Source: a virus
IMG/VR virus record: IMGVR_UViG_3300032116_000082
Span: 30,272-94,271 of that record
DNA: 64,000 bases
Direction: 5' to 3' (one strand)
Each line of letters begins with the position of its first letter. Positions within the stretch are counted from its first letter, which is position 1. Both the position numbers and the translations under genes were made by a program. Of this stretch, positions 60,901 through 64,000 are shown one piece after another. The notes under the pieces were generated by a model. That model was not told the DNA's origin and searched no databases. It saw only the letters and a list, made by a program, of their open reading frames with translations.

Positions 60901-63725
60901 CTCCCGCCCACCGTGACGACGGCGTTTCCGTTCTGCGTCAGGCTTCCGGTCACCGCCAAACTGCCAGGAATGGCCACTGCGCCCGCATTCGAGATCGTCA
61001 GGCGATCGGTAAACGGAACGGTCGTGCCTGCAACGCCAACCGGTGCCGTCTTAAAGGCCAAGCCGCCATTGGCAAAGTCCAGCTGGACCGCAAAATCGGC
61101 ACGATCATACGTATACGAACTACCGGTGGTCGTCGTACGATACCCTTCACCGATCGTCCCGTAGCCAAGATCACTACGACCCAGGGTGATGTAGTGAAGA
61201 ATCGAGTACGTCGACGGTGCGGTATGGCCGATCCACCGACCCCCGCTGTAACTCGACACTACCTGGCCGTTGAGATTCGAGGTGCCTGAGACCGTGACAC
61301 TGCTCAGCGTCCCGAGCGACGTAAGGCTCGAGTTCACCACCGTGCTGTTAAGCGTCGTCCCGGACAACGTTCCGGCAGGAGCCACCACCTGCACCGTCGT
61401 GACCCCAGTCACGAGACCCTTAGCGTTCGTCGTAACCACCGGGACATTCGAGGCATCGCCGAACGTCCCGACGTTGCTATTGACCGTCGCCAGCGTCAAC
61501 GCCAGCGCCGTGGTGCCAGACCCAGACACGTCACCGGTGACGGTAATAGACTGATTGCCCGTCAGGTACGCGTTGGTATCCAACGACCAGGTGTTCGCCG
61601 CGGTCTTTTTGAGGAATCCCGTCGTTCCCGTCAGCGCGGCGATGGCCGCAAGATCCGGATCATACGCCTGCACATCGCTTCCGATGGCCACGCCCAGGTT
61701 CGTGCGGGCCGTCGCCGCATCCCCCGCTCCGGTACCACCACGTGCGAGCGCCAGCGTACCAGAGGAAATGTTCGAGGCGTTGGTGGTGTCCGTCGTGGCC
61801 GAGGCAACAAGCCCAGACACCGCGCCTGAGGCAATCGCGATCGGCGTCGAGGCCGCCGCCGTCAGCTGACCCTGCGCGTTGACCGTGAACGTCGCCACAC
61901 TCGAGGCGGAGCCATAGCTCGCCCCAGTGACTCCCGTATTGGTAATGCTGAACGTGTTGCCCGTCTTGGTGAGCCCGGTCCCAGCGAACAGCTGATTGCT
62001 GCTGAAGAGCTGCGAGAACACCAACGGGGTGGTGCCCAGCGTGATCGGGGCATCCGTCGACAAGAACCAGCCCGTGTCCGCCAGCGTCGCGCCGGACTCC
62101 ACGAACAGGAAGATGCCAGGCGTGACCGCTCCTGAGCTATCCGCATCCGCCGCACGTACCCAGGTGCCGTTGGCACCCGTTCCGACGGACTGCACGACGT
62201 AAATGCCGTTCTGCGCTCCATTCGCCTGCGCGCGCACCAGCACGCGATCATTTGCCGCCAGGGTCACTCCGTCCACACTACTCGGAGCTCCGCCAGCAAG
62301 GCTGACGTCGCCGGTGGTTGCCACCCGCGCGGAGGCCTTGAAGTCCAGGTTGCCCAGGGCCAGCAGATCGACGTAGCCCTTATTGACAACGTCGGTATCG
62401 GCCACGGGGTTGGCGACATTGGTCAGCCGCTGCCCATTGAAGGATACCGGGCTCGTCGGCACCGCCATCTGATCCAGCCGATTCGTGCGAACCTGCGTGT
62501 CAAAGTCCGAGATCTTGGCCGAGGTGAGCACCGGAATATCCGTTGCCGCCAGCGTCGTCGCCGCGGTGACCTGGCCCTTGGTGTTGACGGTCAGCTTGGT
62601 ATAGGTCCCAGCCGTCAGCCCCGCCTGGTTTGGCAAGGTGAGGGTAATGGCCGTCGTACCAGAACCCGACACATCTCCCGTAACGTTGATCGTCTGGTTT
62701 CCGGTGAGGCGCGCATTGACCTGTCCCTGCAGCTTCTGAACGGCCTGCAGAATAGAATCGGTCGCAGCCACCGAAGTGTTCGTGCCAACGGCATAGCCCG
62801 TCAGGAGCTTTCCGGTGACCGTCGCGTCCGCAATCGCCACCGTGATCGCCGTCGCACCGCTCCCAGAAGCATCACCAGACAGTGTAACCGTCTGATTGCC
62901 CGTCAACCGGGCATTGACCTGGCCCTGGAGTTTCTGCAGCGCGACCAGAATCGAGTCCGTCGCCGTAAGCGCGGAATTCGCGCCGACGACATATCCGGTC
63001 AGCAGCTTGCCCGTCACCGTCGCATCGGCCAACGACGTCGTGATCGTTGTGGCGCCGCTACCCGTGATATCCCCGCTCAGGGTGATTGACTGGTTGCCGG
63101 TCAGGTATGTGTTCGTATCGAGCGCCCAGGTCGACGCGCCCGTCCGCTTCAGGAATCCTGTTCCGGTAATCGCGGCAATGGCGTCCAGGTCGGCATCGTG
63201 GGCTTGGACATTCGTACCAATCACGAGGCCCAGGTTGGTGCGTGCATCGGCAGCCGTCGCGGCGCCCGTTCCGCCCCGCGCCAGCGCCAGTGTCCCCGAG
63301 CTGATCTGATCCGCATTCAGCGCCGTCAGCGTCGAGCCGTCCGTGCTGTTGACCCAACTCGTCCCGTTGTATCGAATAAACTGACCCGCGGCGGTCCCCG
63401 CAAAGGCGATGTCGGTCAGATTCGTCAGCGCCAGCGACGGCGTCGCCGCCCACGACAGCCCGCCGCTGCCGTTGGTCTTGAGGTATAGGTTCGCAGACTG
63501 CGTTGCCGGGAACGTGTAGGTAATGCCGCCCACCGTGAGCGTCCCGCCCAGGGTGGTCGCACCCGTCACGGAGAGCGTTGCCAGCGACCCAAGATTGGCC
63601 GCGGTGTACCCCGCGATCTGAGAAACCGTCAGCTTACGAGAAGAATTCCCTTGAGTCGTCTCGAGCTGATCCGTTCCAGAAATCGTCGAGGCACTCGGAA
63701 GATCTATAATACGAGCGTTGGCCAT
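54936..63725 (-). CDS. Giant tail fibre with C-terminal S74-type chaperone (2929 aa)
   Basis: N-terminal segment [20 protein letters not shown] would attach to the virion. The first half has repeats such as [20 protein letters not shown] and [20 protein letters not shown]. The second half has nine copies of a unit around [13 protein letters not shown], spaced about 300-800 bases apart, several preceded by LHAGNYTSY. The last 120 residues ([31 protein letters not shown]) are an S74 intramolecular chaperone, which guides trimer folding and then cuts itself off at the Ser/Asp site near residue 2810. The end is a coiled coil. Probably the main long side fibre. The ribosome site is weak (GGACGGG). 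Confidence 0.9.
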   Translation of the reverse strand: MANARIIDLPSASTISGTDQLETTQGNSSRKLTVSQIAGYTAANLGSLATLSVTGATTLGGTLTVGGITYTFPATQSANLYLKTNGSGGLSWAATPSLALTNLTDIAFAGTAAGQFIRYNGTSWVNSTDGSTLTALNADQISSGTLALARGGTGAATAADARTNLGLVIGTNVQAHDADLDAIAAITGTGFLKRTGASTWALDTNTYLTGNQSITLSGDITGSGATTITTSLADATVTGKLLTGYVVGANSALTATDSILVALQKLQGQVNARLTGNQTVTLSGDASGSGATAITVAIADATVTGKLLTGYAVGTNTSVAATDSILQAVQKLQGQVNARLTGNQTINVTGDVSGSGTTAITLTLPNQAGLTAGTYTKLTVNTKGQVTAATTLAATDIPVLTSAKISDFDTQVRTNRLDQMAVPTSPVSFNGQRLTNVANPVADTDVVNKGYVDLLALGNLDFKASARVATTGDVSLAGGAPSSVDGVTLAANDRVLVRAQANGAQNGIYVVQSVGTGANGTWVRAADADSSGAVTPGIFLFVESGATLADTGWFLSTDAPITLGTTPLVFSQLFSSNQLFAGTGLTKTGNTFSITNTGVTGASYGSASSVATFTVNAQGQLTAAASTPIAIASGAVSGLVASATTDTTNASNISSGTLALARGGTGAGDAATARTNLGVAIGSDVQAYDPDLAAIAALTGTTGFLKKTAANTWSLDTNAYLTGNQSITVTGDVSGSGTTALALTLATVNSNVGTFGDASNVPVVTTNAKGLVTGVTTVQVVAPAGTLSGTTLNSTVVNSSLTSLGTLSSVTVSGTSNLNGQVVSSYSGGRWIGHTAPSTYSILHYITLGRSDLGYGTIGEGYRTTTTGSSYTYDRADFAVQLDFANGGLAFKTAPVGVAGTTVPFTDRLTISNAGAVAIPGSLAVTGSLTQNGNAVVTVGGSYADPSWITSLAGSKVSGNISGNAANVTGTVAIANGGTGATNAAAARTNLGLAIGTNVQAYDADLAAIAALAGTSGFLKKTAADTWALDTATYLTGNQTISVTGDATGSGSTSLALTLATVNSNVGSFGGASTVPVVTVNAKGLVTAVTTQAVVAPASTLSGTALASNVVSSSLTSVGILSTLSVTGITTLNGVAYTWPAADGASGRVLTTNGSGVLSWSPGGNQTITLSGDVTGSGTTAITATLSNSGVTAGTYSNATFTVDAKGRITSASTGSAGASVAVSDDTTTNATRYLLFDDVTSGTTTSINVASTKLTFNPSTGVLSATGLAGTLSTAAQPNVTSVGTLSSLTVSGDITAAAGSATDPSITFAGYTNFGFGIDGTGIRVVSGGAGSATTFTTTGISTNSAVISGNLTVDTNTLYVDAVNNRVGVGTASPTANYKLDIVGSDAAIRINNTNTGKAVVGFVNNGTTAGFVGLSGAWEGDSSSDMSLIAETGFGLRFYTNGSATERMVIDTSGTVNILTTLQQGGNQVLHAGNYTSYSPSLTGSGASGTWGISITGNAATATNVAWSGITSKPTTLSGFGITDAVQANATTSAWAYLSASTQGTPILRINQQDTSAGHYLFQGLLGGAEVLRVERTGKFVSSHVFVSNNNANVDGSNFIVDTTNKSTALYAFDVQRSGATVGGITVAGVGVFATGTTVDGNTVLHAGNYTSYALSSTIAQNGKPYVTHDFNSYPALYDVIFANPSGSSNLPTGMSSVMSYRFIMGAGDTSSRGFDLVGAAEGSANLYIRERSIGTWSRVLHSNNYNSYAPSLTGSGASGTWGINITGSAGSASTATTATNQSGGTVNATTGAFSGILSLNGVSTMNTTTPGTASYNLRFNGNNTNDQVQAITWTFNNTGDAQAGIYVQSSGTYGTKMYLATTDSFATGAKTAVSIDHGGNVNIVRGALQQGGSQVLYAGNYTSYAPSLTGSGASGTWGISITGNAATVSSITSSQVTTALGYTPYNSTNPSGYITSGYTGFMLRSSSSQTNPNTNFVSSAYRFDPNANNPTNEHYAIVTYGNESNVVGQLATHLSSGQTFTRAYNSSWSAWRTQLDSSNYNSYAPSLTGSGASGNWGINITGNAGTVSNIARGSTGGVDLNTLTTSGFYRVQNTEANRPSDYGQLLVIYGGSDTITQIYGSYSTGTLYTRSGNPSNVGGTGSWTAWRTVLDSSNYTSYSPSLTGSGASGTWGISITGNAATVSSITSGQVTTALGYTPYNSTNPSGYITGITSGMVTTALGYTPVNKAGDTFTGARPIVVDTANGLISIKGDTGGWATGLYFLGSSGTNRGGFGANGGADALSILWIGPAYNNNWLELSSSAVNSKVALQQSGNQVLHAGNYTSYSPTLTGSGASGTWGINITGNAATTSQRSFSADIASSGQGRFSGWYTDGAGNTGSALEVGFSGASGYVLSYNRSTSTYQPLNIRGGSATLVFTGSDVNVSVGALKQDSNQVLHAGNYTSYSPSLTGSGASGTWSINVTGSAGSVAWSNVTSKPTLPSSQEGTRFTTDFNSILSTGFFNAEATPTNSPGGSYGQLIVARGIDTGLQIYGGYQNDNLWFRGWHTSGATFTAWRTVLHSGNYTSYSPSLTGSGASGTWSINVTGSAGSLNGYTQNASSGANTIVQRDSNGYIANNYFYTSGGGAERNASGLAYFAGFNSSDYYIRSYTPQAVASAIGAITTSNYTSYAPSLTGSGASGTWGINITGNAATATSATTASSATTASQVTINYSNNSNANYQMLWGSGNSVYGTAEVYLNPSNDYVYAASWNASDWFRSTGNTGWYSNQWGGGVYMEDGTWVRVYNAKAFYVANQIAATGDITAYYSDERLKTRVGAIASPVAKVKQLSGFLYVENALAKSLGYQNDKQQVGLSAQEVQAVLPEAVTLAPVDFHTDPETGEISSKSGENYLTVKYDRLVPLLIEAIKEQQEQIDTLKAQVAALLNQ
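55660..59290 (-). repeat. Nine-copy repeat family inside the giant fibre gene
   Basis: The codons for LTGSGASG followed by TWGI/NWGI/TWSI recur at about 55675, 55981, 56347, 56703, 57207, 57550, 57967, 58435 and 59249, each with different sequence between. The DNA is similar enough to recombine, so copy number may vary among relatives. Confidence 0.85.
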
Positions 63726-63781
63726 GTCTACCCGTCCTGACCCGATGCGGGCGTAATCGGTTGCGCCGTTACCCTGGCTCT

Positions 63782-63790
63782 TGTAAGTCG
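63782..63790 (-). promoter_or_regulatory. Variant of the repeated motif (CGACTTACA), copy 5
   Basis: Matches CGACTTA and then differs at the last two bases. It lies 56 bases before the start of the giant fibre gene, with a small dyad TCTT/AAGA around it. Orientation and distance match copies 2-4. Confidence 0.5.
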
Positions 63791-63818
63791 AAGATTTACA
63801 CGGGAATGCGCAGCGAAA

Positions 63819-64000
63819 TCACGGTCGTTCAACGAGGGCTCCCCCGTTGATCACGGACCACCAGCGCTCCCCGTTGACGGGCGAGACCCACCATTCCAAA
63901 AACCGATCCTTTGGCATCCATTTCTCGGTCTTCCCAGACGACGGATCGGGATCGAAATAGCAGACCCGCTCCCGATCGACGTCCAGTATTACAATCGCGT
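63819..64000 (-). CDS. C-terminus of an unknown protein (partial, 60 residues)
   Basis: Open frame entering from the right edge and ending with TGA at 63819. Its protein reads AIVILDVDRERVCYFDPDPS, later KWMPKDRFLEWW and GERWWSVINGG. The D-V-D, then Y-F-D-P, then F-L-x-W-W spacing recalls the C-terminal end of C39-like or other papain-fold peptidases, but the catalytic half would be outside the window. Trp-rich composition and reading frame without stops support a real gene. Function is uncertain. Confidence 0.55.
   Translation of the reverse strand, partial: AIVILDVDRERVCYFDPDPSSGKTEKWMPKDRFLEWWVSPVNGERWWSVINGGALVERP

Noticed and set aside
1-64000. tRNA genes, CRISPR arrays, insertion sequences, integrase or lysis genes
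   Set aside because: None seen by eye; gaps are short and lack cloverleaf or spaced-repeat patterns. A tRNAscan or HMM search could still find something missed.

Overview
The window is a 64 kb piece of a tailed double-stranded DNA phage genome (Caudoviricetes). Every gene I can support lies on the minus strand, so the biological order runs from high to low coordinates. Genes are tightly packed, often with TAATG, ATGA or GTGA stop/start overlaps, and no stretch over 300 bases lacks a gene. I saw no tRNA, rRNA, CRISPR array, insertion sequence, integrase or lysis gene. A tape-measure protein of 2659 codons, an HK97-like head set, a lambda-type G/T tail-chaperone arrangement and the absence of sheath or baseplate-wedge genes point to a long non-contractile tail (siphovirus morphology). 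Shine-Dalgarno sites of the AGGAGG type are common. The host cannot be named from the sequence.

Layout in transcription order. (1) 64.0-44.7 kb: end of an unknown gene, then an adhesin and tail-fibre block. It is led by a 2929-aa fibre with a C-terminal S74-type chaperone, followed by about a dozen structural genes (glycine-rich fibre, beta-rich fibre, FCCH-like modules, short repeat protein). (2) 44.6-36.7 kb: replication and nucleotide block. It holds a primase-helicase fusion (archaeo-eukaryotic-type primase plus DnaB-type helicase), a family A DNA polymerase, zinc-ribbon and coiled-coil proteins, a membrane protein with a histone H1-like tail, an HNH nuclease, a deoxynucleotide-monophosphate-kinase-like protein and a RuvC-like resolvase. 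(3) 36.9-36.2 kb: two small adjacent genes that look like sigma-70 region 4 and region 2 on separate polypeptides. (4) 36.2-25.8 kb: terminase small-subunit candidate, large terminase, a Cys-rich protein, portal, a LAGLIDADG-type protein, a glycosyltransferase, a protease with a nested scaffold, decoration protein and major capsid protein. (5) 25.6-1 kb: connector genes, tail tube, frameshifted tail chaperone, tape measure and very large tail-tip proteins; the last runs off the left edge.

The most interesting point is a possible transcription system. A 9-base motif, CGACTTATT on the coding strand, lies in four intergenic gaps. A 2-mismatch copy lies before the giant fibre and a 1-mismatch copy before the protease. 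Four of these six copies sit about 56-66 bases before the next start codon. The split sigma pair lies directly upstream of the terminase and head genes, which recalls the gp55/gp33 arrangement of phage T4 late transcription. Linking the motif to this pair is inference.

Other notable items are a probable programmed -1 frameshift in the tail chaperone, an internal start giving a nested scaffold (as with lambda C/Nu3), a family A polymerase with Leu at the position equivalent to E. coli Phe762, and short palindromes around several copies of the motif.
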